Shown in pieces: positions 1 to 9,666 of a stretch of 64,000 nucleotides of DNA. The stretch covers positions 1,953,001-2,017,000 of the forward strand of contig NZ_CP018870.1 in NCBI RefSeq assembly GCF_001941845.1, in the 5' to 3' direction. Source of the DNA: Streptomyces sp. TN58 (GTDB lineage: Bacteria > Actinomycetota > Actinomycetes > Streptomycetales > Streptomycetaceae). A program made the position numbers and the translations under genes. The stretch's first letter is position 1; every line of letters begins with the position of its first letter. The notes below the pieces were generated by a model. That model ran no database searches, was not told the origin of the DNA, and saw nothing but the letters and a program-made list of their open reading frames with translations.

Positions 1-497
1 TCCTCGCCGGCGCCCGCGCCGCCCGCGCACACGGCGTACGTACGGTCCTCACCCCGGCCCCGGCACAGCCTCTGCCCGCCGAACTCCTCGCCGCCACCGA
101 CCTCCTGGTGCCCAACGAGCACGAGGCGGCCACCCTGACCGGCCTGACCGACCCCCGGCAGGCCGCCGAGGCACTGCTCGCCACCGTGCCCGAAGTCGTG
201 ATCACCCTCGGCGCGGCGGGGGTCCTCCACGCGGCCCGCGGCCACGAGCCACTGACGGTGCCCGCGCCCCGGGTCCGGGCCGTGGACACCACCGCGGCCG
301 GCGACACCTTCGTCGGGGCCCTGGCCGTGGCCCTGGGCGAGGGCCGCCCGATGCCGGAGGCGCTGCGCTGGGCCTCGGCGGCGGCCGCGCTGTCGGTGCA
401 GCGCCACGGCGCCCAGGACTCGATGCCGACCCGCGCCGAGACCGACGCCTTCGCCCTGGCCGGCTGGGAAGCGGAGCAGGCCGGAGCCACCTCGTGA
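1..497 (+). CDS. PfkB/ribokinase-family sugar kinase, C-terminal part
   Basis: The frame is open from base 3 to the TGA at 495-497, so this is the 3' part of a gene that begins before the window. It shows the C-terminal hallmarks of PfkB carbohydrate kinases: an NEHEA stretch (ribokinase NxxE-like region), a TLGAAGV strand, and VDTTAAGDTFVGAL, which carries the GAGD-type anion hole and the catalytic Asp. The product should phosphorylate a sugar or nucleoside with ATP in the cytoplasm; ribose is the best guess but the substrate pocket is missing here. The last codons overlap the next gene by 4 nt (GTGA), so translation is probably coupled to the CoA transferase. Family assignment is firm, substrate is not. 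Confidence 0.85.
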   Translation, partial: LAGARAARAHGVRTVLTPAPAQPLPAELLAATDLLVPNEHEAATLTGLTDPRQAAEALLATVPEVVITLGAAGVLHAARGHEPLTVPAPRVRAVDTTAAGDTFVGALAVALGEGRPMPEALRWASAAAALSVQRHGAQDSMPTRAETDAFALAGWEAEQAGATS

Positions 498-1858
498 CCG
501 CCGACCTACGTGCCGGGGGCGGGGGTGGGTCGGGGCGCTCCCCGCAGGGCGCCGAACGCACCACCGCCACACCTGCCGACCCCGAGAACCGTTCGGCGCC
601 CGAGGAGACGCCCCGACCCACCCCCACCCCCACCCCCACCGAAGCCCCCGGCACGGGAACCGGCACCGCCCGGCCAGGGCCCCTGCACGGTCTGCGGGTG
701 CTCGACCTCGCGACGCTCTTCGCCGGCCCCCTCGCCGCGACCCTGCTCGGCGACTTCGGCGCCGAGGTCGTCAAGGTCGAGCACCCGTCCCTCCCCGACC
801 CCTCCCGCGGCCACGGCCCCGCCAAGGACGGCATCGGCCTGTGGTGGAAGCTGCTCGGCCGGAACAAGCGCACCATCACCCTGGACCTGTCCACCCCCGG
901 CGGCCGGGCCACCCTGCTGCGGCTCGCCGCCACCGCCGACGTGGTCGTCGAGAACTTCCGCCCCGGCACGCTGGAGCGGTGGGGCCTGGGCTGGCCCGAG
1001 CTGTCCGCCGCCAACCCGCGCCTGATCCTGGCCCGCGTCACGGCCTTCGGCCAGCAGGGCCCGTACGCCCACCGCCCCGGCTTCGGCACCCTCGCCGAGG
1101 CCATGAGCGGCTTCGCCGCGGCCACCGGGGAGCCGGAGGGCCCGCCGACCCTGCCACCCTTCGGCCTCGCCGACTCGATCGCCGCGCTGACCTGCGCGTA
1201 CGCGGTGATGACGGCGCTCGCCGGGCGTGACCGCACGGGACACGGGCAGGTCGTGGACCTGGCCATCGTCGAGCCGATCCTCACCGTGCTCGGCCCGCAG
1301 CCGCTCTGGTACGACCAGCTCGGCTACGTCCAGCCGCGCACCGGCAACCGCTCCGCCAACAACGCCCCCCGCAACACCTACCGCAGTGCCGACGGCCGCT
1401 GGCTGGCGGTCTCCGCCTCCGCCCAGTCCATCGCCGAGCGTGTGATGCGGCTGGTCGGCCGGCCGGAGCTGATCGCCGAGCCGTGGTTCTCGACCGGCAC
1501 CGGGCGGGCCCGGCACGCCGACGTCCTCGACGAGGCGGTCGGCGGCTGGATCGCCCGCCACAAGGCGGAGGAGGTCGTCGACGCCTTCGAGGACGCCGAG
1601 GCGGCCGTCGCGCTGGTCTACGACGTCCGCGACGTGATGGACGATCCGCAGTTCGCGGCCCTGGACACGGTGACCGAGATCGAGGATCCGGAGCTGGGCC
1701 CCCTGCGGATGCAGAACGTCCTCTTCCGGCTGTCCGAGACTCCCGGCCAGATCCGCTGGGCGGGCCGCCCGCACGGCGCGGACACGGCCGAGGTGCTGAC
1801 CGAGCTCGGTCTGACCGGGCCCGAGATCGCCGCGTTGCGCACCGAGGGGGCCCTGTGA
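494..1858 (+). CDS. CaiB/BaiF family (class III) CoA transferase
   Basis: The 454-residue product matches family III CoA transferases from about residue 63 onward (RVLDLATLFAGPLAATLLGD, then EVVKVEHP and VVENFRPGTLE). The likely catalytic Asp lies in the GLADS stretch near residue 222. The enzyme moves CoA between carboxylic acids through an aspartyl-CoA intermediate. The GTG start overlaps the upstream kinase stop by 4 nt, and the stop overlaps the next start the same way, so the three genes look like one operon. Oddly, the first 62 residues are low-complexity (Gly-rich, then a Pro-Thr run encoded by a cccacc repeat at about 618-640) and no plausible internal start removes them. The CitE-type neighbour suggests a pathway that activates and then cleaves a hydroxy-acid such as a citramalate-like acid; that is inference. 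Confidence 0.88.
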   Translation: MTADLRAGGGGGSGRSPQGAERTTATPADPENRSAPEETPRPTPTPTPTEAPGTGTGTARPGPLHGLRVLDLATLFAGPLAATLLGDFGAEVVKVEHPSLPDPSRGHGPAKDGIGLWWKLLGRNKRTITLDLSTPGGRATLLRLAATADVVVENFRPGTLERWGLGWPELSAANPRLILARVTAFGQQGPYAHRPGFGTLAEAMSGFAAATGEPEGPPTLPPFGLADSIAALTCAYAVMTALAGRDRTGHGQVVDLAIVEPILTVLGPQPLWYDQLGYVQPRTGNRSANNAPRNTYRSADGRWLAVSASAQSIAERVMRLVGRPELIAEPWFSTGTGRARHADVLDEAVGGWIARHKAEEVVDAFEDAEAAVALVYDVRDVMDDPQFAALDTVTEIEDPELGPLRMQNVLFRLSETPGQIRWAGRPHGADTAEVLTELGLTGPEIAALRTEGAL

Positions 1859-2670
1859 TCCTGACCTGGCTGTACGCGCCTGGCGACCGGCCCGCGGTGG
1901 TGGCGAAGGCGCTGGCCTGCGGGCCCGACGCGGTGATCGTCGACCTGGAGGACGCGGTGGCGGCGTCCCGCAAGGAGTACGCCCGGGCCGCCACCGTCGA
2001 ACTGCTCGCGGAGCGGCCCGCGGTCCCCGTCCACGTCCGCGTCAACGCCCTGGACTCCCCGTGGGGCGGCGCCGACCTCACCGCGCTCGCCGGGCTGCGC
2101 GGCCTCGCGGGGTTGCGGCTGCCCAAGATCAGCGCCCCGGAGCAGATCGCCGTGGCCGCCGACCGCACCGGCGGGGTGGGGCTGCACGCCCTGCTGGAGT
2201 CGGCGCTGGGCGTGGAGCGCGCGTACGAGATCGCCCGCGCGCACCCGGCCCTGCGCGGGCTCTCCCTCGGTGAGGCGGACCTGCGGGCGGACCTCGCGGC
2301 CAGCGCGGAGGAGGGGCTCGACTGGTGCCGCTCCCGGGTGGTGGTCGCGGCGCGTGCCGCCGGGCTGGCGCCCCCGGCCCAGTCGGTGTTCCCCGACATC
2401 CGCGACGTGGAGGCGTTGGCGGTCTCCTGCGCGCGCGGCCGGTCCCTGGGCTTCCTCGGCCGGGCGGCTATCCACCCGCGCCAGCTGCCGGTGATCGAGC
2501 GGGCCTACCTCCCGGCGCCCGAGGAGGTGAGCGCCGCGGTGGAGGTGCTCAGCGCGGCCCGGGCCGCGCCCGGCGCACTGGCCCTGCCCGACGGCCGGTT
2601 CGTGGACCCGGCGGTCGTGGCGTCGGCGCACCGCACCCTCGCGCTCGCCGCGCGGATCCCGGTCCACTGA
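1855..2670 (+). CDS. CitE-type HpcH/HpaI aldolase/citrate lyase family protein
   Basis: This 271-aa protein begins with a GTG that overlaps the CoA transferase stop (GTGA). It has the TIM-barrel CitE pattern: an N-terminal YAPGDRP loop, VIVDLEDAV with acidic metal ligands, VHVRVNAL with the substrate-binding Arg, LPKIS, and a late LGEADLRADL acidic segment. Members cleave or form acyl-CoA thioesters such as citryl-CoA, citramalyl-CoA or malyl-CoA with Mg2+. The length (about 270-300 aa) is normal for stand-alone CitE-like proteins, and no citrate lyase alpha or gamma subunits are nearby, so it is probably not part of a citrate lyase complex. Coupling to a CoA transferase suggests hydroxyacyl-CoA lyase activity. 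It ends facing lgt. Confidence 0.85.
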   Translation: MILTWLYAPGDRPAVVAKALACGPDAVIVDLEDAVAASRKEYARAATVELLAERPAVPVHVRVNALDSPWGGADLTALAGLRGLAGLRLPKISAPEQIAVAADRTGGVGLHALLESALGVERAYEIARAHPALRGLSLGEADLRADLAASAEEGLDWCRSRVVVAARAAGLAPPAQSVFPDIRDVEALAVSCARGRSLGFLGRAAIHPRQLPVIERAYLPAPEEVSAAVEVLSAARAAPGALALPDGRFVDPAVVASAHRTLALAARIPVH

Positions 2671-2902
2671 ACCCCTGCGCCGACCGCGCGGCCACCCGCC
2701 GGAACCCGGGCGCCGGCCCCGGCGGCCGCCGCACCGCCGCGCGCTGCCGCGCGGGCCGATCCGCGCCGGGCGCCGACCCCGGCCCCGGTCCCGGCAAGCA
2801 CGATCCGGCCGGTTCAGGCCACCGGCGTACCCCGCGCGCGCACCGTGGGGCGCGCACCGGCCCGCGCTCACCTCACGGGCGGATCGCTCCCGGCAGACGC
2901 GA

Positions 2903-2933
2903 AGGGGGTGCCGCGTGGTCCGCGGCACCCCCT
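2903..2933. terminator. Hairpin terminator between the lyase gene and lgt
   Basis: A perfect 13-bp stem (2903-2915 with 2921-2933) around a 5-nt loop lies between two convergent 3' ends, so it can serve both strands. The 230 bp before it (2671-2902) is GC-rich and holds no convincing gene. Confidence 0.75.
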
Positions 2934-2949
2934 CGTGACGTTTCCGCCG

Positions 2950-4005
2950 TCAGGCCTTGTCGGCCTCCGGGGCCTCGGCGTCTACGGCCGGCTTGCGCAG
3001 GTCGGCCTTGACGGCTCCCTCGCGCACTTCGGCGTCGGCTCGCTGTGCGCGGGTCGGCAGGGAGTCCCTGGGCTCGGCGCCGGCCTCGGCCGTGCCGTCC
3101 GACCCGTCCCCGGCCTTGTCACCGGCCTTGTCACCGGCTGCCTCGGCGGACGGGCCCTTGGTCGCGGACTTGTCCTTGCCGTCCCCGCCGGAGGCGTCCG
3201 GCTCGACGATCTCCTCGCGGCCCGGCCGCAGCTTCGCGGAGACGACGAGGTAGACGACGGCGAGCACGAACACGAAGATCGAGGTCCACACGTTCAGCCG
3301 GACGCCCAGGATGTGGTGCGCCTCGTCGACCCGCATGTACTCGATCCAGCCGCGGCCGACGCAGTACGCGGCCACGTACAGGGCGAACGCGCGGCCGTGC
3401 CCGAGCTTGAAGCGGCGGTCGGCCCAGATCACCAGGATGGCGACGCCGACGCACCACAGCGACTCGTACAGGAAGGTCGGGTGGTAGGTCCCGGCGTCCC
3501 GGTTCGGGCCGGCGCTGATCTCGACCGCCCACGGCAGGTCGGTGGCCCGGCCGTAGAGCTCCTGGTTGAACCAGTTGCCCCAGCGGCCGCAGGCCTGGGC
3601 CAGTGCGATGCCGGGGGCCAGGGCGTCGGCCCAGGCGGGCAGCGGGATGCCGCGCAGCCGGCAGCCGATCCAGGCACCCACCGCGCCCAGCGCGATCGCG
3701 CCCCAGATTCCGAGGCCGCCCTCCCAGATCTTGAAGGCGTCGACCCAGTTGCGGCCCTCGCCGAAGTAGAGCTGGTAGTCGGTGATCACGTGGTAGAGGC
3801 GACCGCCGACCAGCCCGAACGGCACCGCCCACACGGCGATGTCCGCGACCGTGCCCGGCTTTCCGCCGCGCGCGATCCAGCGCTTGTTGCCGAGCCAGAC
3901 GGCGACGAAGACGCCGATGATGATGCAGAACGCGTAGCCGCGGAGCGGGATCGGTCCGAGATGGATCACGCCGGTCGACGGACTGGGGATGTAAGCAATG
4001 TCCAT
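2950..4005 (-). CDS. lgt: Prolipoprotein diacylglyceryl transferase Lgt
   Basis: Lgt attaches diacylglycerol to the lipobox Cys of prelipoproteins in the cytoplasmic membrane. The protein shows the family order: an N-terminal PSPSTGVIHLGPIPLRGYA segment, GGRLYHVITD (the HGG-like region), GIALAQACGRWGNWFNQELYG (the conserved GRxGNFxNxE signature), then YHPTFLYES near residue 210 and several membrane segments. I chose the ATG at 4003-4005 because homology starts there; the frame is open further upstream but that part is unlike Lgt. Residues after about 275 form a soluble, charged tail of about 75 residues (Lys, Asp, Glu and Ala rich) not needed for catalysis. Such tails are common in actinobacterial Lgt. 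The gene follows a DsbA-like gene by 88 bp. Confidence 0.97.
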   Translation of the reverse strand: MDIAYIPSPSTGVIHLGPIPLRGYAFCIIIGVFVAVWLGNKRWIARGGKPGTVADIAVWAVPFGLVGGRLYHVITDYQLYFGEGRNWVDAFKIWEGGLGIWGAIALGAVGAWIGCRLRGIPLPAWADALAPGIALAQACGRWGNWFNQELYGRATDLPWAVEISAGPNRDAGTYHPTFLYESLWCVGVAILVIWADRRFKLGHGRAFALYVAAYCVGRGWIEYMRVDEAHHILGVRLNVWTSIFVFVLAVVYLVVSAKLRPGREEIVEPDASGGDGKDKSATKGPSAEAAGDKAGDKAGDGSDGTAEAGAEPRDSLPTRAQRADAEVREGAVKADLRKPAVDAEAPEADKA

Positions 4006-4093
4006 GGCAGACCTGACGCTACCCTGCCGGACGGTGCGTACCGCAACCCGCCCGGCAGGGTCGAAACCAAATCCAGACATGGATCGGCGGAAG

Positions 4094-5119
4094 TCAGTCC
4101 CCCGAGGACCCGTTCCCGGTGCCACTCCCGGTGCCGCTCCCCGGCCTGGTGCCGGAGCCGTTCGCGGTGCCGCTCACGGGACTGTCCGCGGTTCCCTTGG
4201 AGGTCGTGGACGCCGTCCTCGACGCCGACGGTGAGGCCTTCGCCCCGCCCTTCCCCGCGTCCTTCTCCCCGTCCTTCCCGGACCCCTTCTCCTTCTCCGC
4301 GTCCTTGGCGCCGGCTCCGCCGGTGCCCTTCGCGGCCGCCTCCACCCGCTGCTTCAGCTTCTGCGGGGTCAGCGGGTCGGCCTGGTCGGCGAAGATGTCC
4401 TTGCCGTCGAGCAGCACGGTCGGGGTGCCCCGGAAGTTCCCGGCGGCGAAGGCCTCGTGCGACTTGCCCACCCAGCTGTTGTGCGTACCGTCCTCGACGC
4501 ACTGGCGGAACCGGGGGGTGTCCAGCCCCTCGACCTTGCCCGCCAGCTCCAGCAGCTTGGCGTTCTTGCCGAAGGCGTCGTCGACCTCCTGCGGCTGGTT
4601 CTGGAAGAGGACGTCGTGGTACTCGGCGAACTTTCCGGCGTCCTGCGCGCAGGCCGCCGCGTTGGCGCCCTTCAGGGAGCCGCTGCCGCCCATGTTCCCG
4701 TCGATGAGCGTGACCAGGTGGTAGTCCACCTTGAGCAGGCCCTTGGCCTCCAGCTCGTGGATGGTGTCCCGGTAGTTGTCCTCGAAGGACTTGCAGGCGG
4801 GGCAGCGGAAGTCCTCCCACACGGTGAGGGTGGACTTCGCCTCGGGTTTGCCCGTCTGGATGGCGAGAGCGTCCTTGCCGGTGGCGCCGGACGGGGCGAC
4901 CACCGGGCCCGCCGAGTCGGACTTGTCGCCCTTGCCGGCGTTGGCCGCGATCACGCCCACGACCGTCGCCAGGCCCAGGACGCCGACCACCGCCGCCGCG
5001 ACGATCAGGGTCCGCCGGCGCTTGTCCCGGCTCTTCTGCCGCTCGCGCTCCGCTTGGAGTCGCTCCCGGGCCGATCGTTTCGTCGCATCGCGGTTCGCAC
5101 CGTCGTTCTTCTCGCTCAC
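4094..5119 (-). CDS. Membrane-anchored DsbA-like thioredoxin-fold protein
   Basis: The 341-aa product has a basic cytoplasmic start (RERLQAERERQKSRDKRRR), one membrane segment at about residues 37-57, then an extracytoplasmic thioredoxin/DsbA-like domain. The redox motif CPAC sits in VWEDFRCPACKSF, and GTPTVLLDG supplies the cis-Pro. It likely makes or isomerises disulfides in exported proteins. The last 75 residues or so are a low-complexity tail (Lys/Glu/Gly, then Ser/Thr/Gly) facing the cell wall. The GTG at 5117-5119 is the start that gives a family-like N terminus. A paralogue with the same layout but no long tail lies at 33418-34215. Hairpins separate it from trpA, so it may be transcribed on its own. 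Confidence 0.9.
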   Translation of the reverse strand: MSEKNDGANRDATKRSARERLQAERERQKSRDKRRRTLIVAAAVVGVLGLATVVGVIAANAGKGDKSDSAGPVVAPSGATGKDALAIQTGKPEAKSTLTVWEDFRCPACKSFEDNYRDTIHELEAKGLLKVDYHLVTLIDGNMGGSGSLKGANAAACAQDAGKFAEYHDVLFQNQPQEVDDAFGKNAKLLELAGKVEGLDTPRFRQCVEDGTHNSWVGKSHEAFAAGNFRGTPTVLLDGKDIFADQADPLTPQKLKQRVEAAAKGTGGAGAKDAEKEKGSGKDGEKDAGKGGAKASPSASRTASTTSKGTADSPVSGTANGSGTRPGSGTGSGTGNGSSGD

Positions 5120-5137
5120 GCTCCGCCAAACGAAGCA

Positions 5138-5159
5138 GGGAGGCACTCGCGTGCCTCCC
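5138..5159 (-). terminator. Hairpin downstream of trpA
   Basis: A perfect 9-bp stem (5138-5146 with 5151-5159) with a TCGC loop lies about 55 nt past the trpA stop and just before the GTG of the DsbA-like gene. It could end the trp transcript or act as a read-through control for the next gene. Confidence 0.6.
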
Positions 5160-5172
5160 CGCCGACCATTCC

Positions 5173-5202
5173 ACCCGATCGGACTACAGAACCCGATCGG
5201 GT
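5173..5202 (-). terminator. Second hairpin (or repeated palindrome) downstream of trpA
   Basis: Two arms, 5173-5182 and 5193-5202, form a 10-bp stem around a 10-nt loop. Each arm contains CCGATCGG, itself a palindrome, so a protein-binding site is an alternative. It begins 12 nt past the trpA stop. Confidence 0.5.
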
Positions 5203-5214
5203 GTCCGGTTTGTC

Positions 5215-6038
5215 TCAGCCTCTGCGTACGCCCTGCGCGAGTTCGCCCGCCAGCGCCCGTACGGCGTCCAGCCCGGCCGGCAGGTCCGGCGCGTCCAGCA
5301 GCAGCTTCACGAAGGCGGAGCCGACGATCACGCCGTCGGCGAAGCCCGCGACCTCCTTCGCCTGGGCGGCATTGGAGACGCCGAGGCCCACGCAGACGGG
5401 CAGCTCGGTCGTGGCCCGGGTACGGCGGACCAGGTCCTGGGCCTGGTCGCCGACCGATTCGCGGGTTCCGGTGACGCCCATCAGCGAGGCGGCGTAGACG
5501 AAGCCGGAGCCGGCCGCCGTGATGGTGGCCAGCCGCGCGTCCTTGCTGCTGGGTGCCACGACGAAGACGGTCGCCAGACCGTGCTTCTCCGCGTGCTCGC
5601 GCCACAGCGCGGACTCCTGGACCGGCAGGTCGGGCAGGATGCAGCCGGCCCCGCCCGCGGCCGCCAGCTCGGCGGTGAACCGCTCGACGCCGTAGCGGTC
5701 GATGGGGTTCCAGTAGGTCATCACCAGGATCGGGGCGCCGGTCGCCTCGTGGGCCTCGCGGACCGTGCGGAACACGTCGGCGATCTTGACGCCGCCGCGC
5801 AGGGCGATGTCGTCGGCGGTCTGGATGACCGGACCGTCGAGGACCGGGTCGCTGTGGGGCAGGCCGATCTCGACGACGTCCGCGCCGCCGGCGACGACGG
5901 CCTTGACGGCCTCGATGCCGCCGTCGACGGTCGGGAAGCCGGCGGGGAGGTAGGCGACGAGGGCCGCGCGGTCCTCGGACTTCGCCTTGGCGAGGGTGGC
6001 GCTCAGCAGCTCGATGTTGCCGCGTCCGTGCGTGGAGC

Positions 6039-6042
<4 letters not shown>
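5215..6042 (-). CDS. trpA: Tryptophan synthase alpha subunit
   Basis: TrpA splits indole-3-glycerol phosphate into indole and glyceraldehyde 3-phosphate and passes indole to TrpB. The 275-aa TIM barrel carries both catalytic acids in their usual places: Glu in [11 protein letters not shown] (about residue 54) and Asp in VLDGPVIQ. The phosphate-binding [12 protein letters not shown] and GSAFVKLL segments are present near the end. Its ATG overlaps the trpB stop by 4 nt (ATGA), which fits equimolar production of the alpha2beta2 complex. Two hairpins follow it. Confidence 0.98.
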
Positions 6043-7310
<1,268 letters not shown>

Positions 7311-7514
7311 GATCCAGTGCTCCTACGGGTGCGAGATGCGGCGGGTGGTTTCACCGTATTGCGCCGCCCGCCCGTGCCGCGGACACCCCGCTGGGGATGT
7401 CGCCGCACGGTACGCGGGAACCCGCGCCCGGAGCCGGTCGGCCGGGGGCGTCAGGCTGTACGGGACCGCCTCGCGGCGCGGTACGTCTCGCGTACCGGGC
7501 CGCGGCAGCCCTCG

Positions 7515-7706
7515 TTACGGCGCGTCTCCGCGGCGCCATCGCATGCCGTTGACCTGGCCGGGCTCGGAGCCGATCACGTACCGGACCCGCCGCCCGTGGA
7601 CGCGCCGGGCCGGTGCGCGGCAGCCGCGGGGGCGGCAGCCGCGCGCCAGGGGCGCGTACGCCGTCGGCACGCGGCGCGTGCGGACGGAGGGGCGGTCGTG
7701 GGCCAT
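7515..7706 (-). CDS. trpM: TrpM, small trp-operon protein
   Basis: This 63-aa basic protein lies between trpC and trpB, 8 nt after the trpC stop, with a TAA stop. Its position and Arg-rich, Cys-containing make-up (for example GCRPRGCRAPARRVHGRR and a late EPGQVNGMRW) match TrpM (also called TrpX) of Streptomyces trp operons, which has been linked to control of tryptophan precursor supply and development. The two Cys residues sit in a CRPRGC pattern. No enzyme domain is visible. The recognition rests on my memory of the S. coelicolor trpC-trpX/M-trpB-trpA arrangement. Confidence 0.85.
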   Translation of the reverse strand: MAHDRPSVRTRRVPTAYAPLARGCRPRGCRAPARRVHGRRVRYVIGSEPGQVNGMRWRRGDAP

Positions 7707-7714
7707 GGGACGGG

Positions 7715-8524
7715 TCAGCTCCGTCCGTGGCGCAGGGCGGGGTGGGCGCCGGCGGCGACGAGGTCGGCGACGGCCGCCTTCGGGTCGCGGCCGGTGACCA
7801 GGGACTCGCCGACGAGGACGGCGTCGGCGCCCTCGTTGGCGTAGGCGATCAGGTCGTGCGGCCCGCGGATGCCGGACTCGGCGACCTTGACGATGTGGGG
7901 CGGGATCTCGCCGACGACGCGCTCGAAGGTGGAGCGGTCGACCTTGAGGTCCTTGAGGTTGCGGGCGTTGACGCCGATGATCTTGGCGCCGGCGGCGACC
8001 GCGCGCTCCACCTCCTCCTCGTCGTGGACCTCGACGAGCGGGGTGAGGCCGATGGACTCGGCCCGCTCGATGAGGGAGACGAGGGCTTCCTGCTCCAGGG
8101 CGGCGACGATCAGCAGCGCGAGGTCGGCGCCGTAGGCGCGGGCCTCCCACAGCTGGTACGCCGTGACGATGAAGTCCTTGCGCAGGATCGGGATGTCCAC
8201 GCGGGCGCGGACGGCCTCCAGGTCGGCCAGCGAGCCGCCGAACCGGCGCTGCTCGGTGAGGACGGAGATGACCGCCGCACCGCCCGCCTCGTAGTCCGCG
8301 GCGAGCCCGGCCGGATCGGCGATGGCGGCCAGCGCGCCCTTGGAGGGGCTGGAGCGCTTGACCTCGCAGATCACCTTGACGCCGTCGCCGCGCAGGGCCG
8401 CGACGCCGTCCTTGGCCTGGGGCGCCTTGGCGGCACGCTCCTTGAGCTCGTCGAGGCTCACTCGGGCCTGCCGTTCGGCAAGGTCTTCGCGGACCCCTTC
8501 GATGATCTCGTCGAGCACACTCAC
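7715..8524 (-). CDS. trpC: Indole-3-glycerol phosphate synthase
   Basis: TrpC closes the indole ring of tryptophan from carboxyphenylamino-deoxyribulose phosphate. The 269-aa TIM barrel shows [11 protein letters not shown] (the IGPS signature with catalytic Lys), [31 protein letters not shown] and AESGIRG in the standard order. The start is a GTG at 8522-8524. The 172 bp upstream (8525-8696) separates it from a DUF2752 gene and probably contains the promoter of trpC-trpM-trpB-trpA; I saw no Trp-codon leader there. Confidence 0.97.
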   Translation of the reverse strand: MSVLDEIIEGVREDLAERQARVSLDELKERAAKAPQAKDGVAALRGDGVKVICEVKRSSPSKGALAAIADPAGLAADYEAGGAAVISVLTEQRRFGGSLADLEAVRARVDIPILRKDFIVTAYQLWEARAYGADLALLIVAALEQEALVSLIERAESIGLTPLVEVHDEEEVERAVAAGAKIIGVNARNLKDLKVDRSTFERVVGEIPPHIVKVAESGIRGPHDLIAYANEGADAVLVGESLVTGRDPKAAVADLVAAGAHPALRHGRS

Positions 8525-8696
8525 GCGAGCGGCCCCCTTCCGGGTCGATGACGGTCGGCCGCCCTGCAGACACGTACCACTGCAAGGTCGGCTATCAAAT
8601 GGTATCCGGCGGAGGAGTCGCCCTCCGCACTCGGTTGACGTCGTCCCAGTAACTGGACATTCGGAATACGCCCTTCATCCCCGCTGCGTACGGGGC

Positions 8697-9233
8697 TCAG
8701 GGCGCCAGCGCCGACCCGAAAGAGAGATTTCGGACAACGGCGAAAACCAGTACCACCGCGCCCAGCGCCCACCACGAGGCCGGACGCAGGACGATCCTCG
8801 GGACGGGCCCGCCGCGCAAGGCGCGAACCAGCCACAGGGCCATGAACCCCGCGAAGACGAAGTAGCCGGCGACGGCCAGCGCGTTCGACCCGAAAGCGGC
8901 GGCCAGGTCCCCGTGGGCGAAGGCGTGCGCGCTGCGCAGCCCGCCGCAGCCGGGGCACAGGATGCCCGTCAGCCGCAGCAGCGGGCAGACCGGGTAGTGG
9001 CCCGGCTCGTTGGGGTCGACGGTGCCCACGTACGTGAACGCCGCGCCGGCCGCGGCCAGGTAGAGCGCCGGGGCCGCGAGCCGCCTGCCCAGGGACGCCC
9101 GCCTGGCGGACACCGCGGGTACGACCGGTCCGGCCGGCGGTCCGGACACGGCAGGCGGTCCGGACACGGCCTGCGGACCGGGCACGGCGTCGGGGGTACT
9201 GGAGGCGTCCACCTGCTGATTCTCTCCGCTCAC
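8697..9233 (-). CDS. DUF2752 family membrane protein
   Basis: The 178-aa protein starts at a GTG (9231-9233), has a Pro/Ser/Ala-rich N-terminal stretch of about 45 residues, then membrane segments around residues 52-70, 110-130 and 150-170. Between the first two lies the DUF2752 signature CPLLRLTGILCPGCGGLRSA, whose Cys-rich CPGCGG part could bind metal. Function is unknown. Related genes are common beside trp genes in actinobacteria, but this is also a frequent stand-alone family. A terminator hairpin ends just upstream of its start codon, so it likely has its own promoter or depends on read-through. Confidence 0.85.
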   Translation of the reverse strand: MSGENQQVDASSTPDAVPGPQAVSGPPAVSGPPAGPVVPAVSARRASLGRRLAAPALYLAAAGAAFTYVGTVDPNEPGHYPVCPLLRLTGILCPGCGGLRSAHAFAHGDLAAAFGSNALAVAGYFVFAGFMALWLVRALRGGPVPRIVLRPASWWALGAVVLVFAVVRNLSFGSALAP

Positions 9234-9237
9234 GACA

Positions 9238-9267
9238 AAAGGCGCAGCCCGGCGGGGCCGCGCCTTT
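9238..9267 (-). terminator. Hairpin terminator after the HGxxPAAW gene
   Basis: An 8-bp outer stem (9238-9245 with 9260-9267) encloses a GC-rich inner loop and, on the minus strand, is followed by TTTTGT. It lies 34 nt past the 3' end of the gene at 9302. Confidence 0.7.
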
Positions 9268-9301
9268 CGGCTCTCTTCCAGGACCGGCGCAGGTGACGCG
9301 C

Positions 9302-9553
9302 TCAGGCCTTGGCGGGGACCTTGTTCGCGGCGATGACCTCGGCGAGGTCCTTGTGGGCCGCCTTCGGCGCGCCCATGCCCGCGGCCTTCATCGCCAGGCC
9401 GACGACACCGCCGAGCGCGACGACGACCAGACCGGCCCAGAAGCCCAGCGGGTTCGCGAGCACCATGAAGGCGCCGGAGACGCAGAAACCGATGAAGGCG
9501 ATGGTGACACCGGTCCAGGCGGCCGGGGTGTGTCCGTGGCTCGTGCCCGCCAT
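9302..9553 (-). CDS. HGxxPAAW family small membrane protein
   Basis: This 83-aa protein carries the family-defining motif HGHTPAAW at residues 6-13, followed by two membrane segments (about residues 14-34 and 38-58) and a short basic tail ending in Lys-Ala. A good ribosome site (GAGGAGC) precedes the ATG at 9551-9553. The function is unknown; the family is restricted to actinobacteria and is often found next to trp genes, as here between the Trp-associated membrane protein and trpC. Confidence 0.88.
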   Translation of the reverse strand: MAGTSHGHTPAAWTGVTIAFIGFCVSGAFMVLANPLGFWAGLVVVALGGVVGLAMKAAGMGAPKAAHKDLAEVIAANKVPAKA

Positions 9554-9666
9554 GAGTTGCTCCTCGTTTGCTCTCTGTCGCGCTGCTGTGTCGAGCGTGC
9601 GGTCTGTGACGAACGCTCGGTGACATTGTCCCGTACCCGGCGGCTTCGCCGTCCAGGGGGGTCGGC

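Noticed and set aside
8525..8696. Leader peptide upstream of trpC
   Set aside because: Only a single Trp codon in a frame that overlaps trpC in another phase; not enough to claim attenuation.
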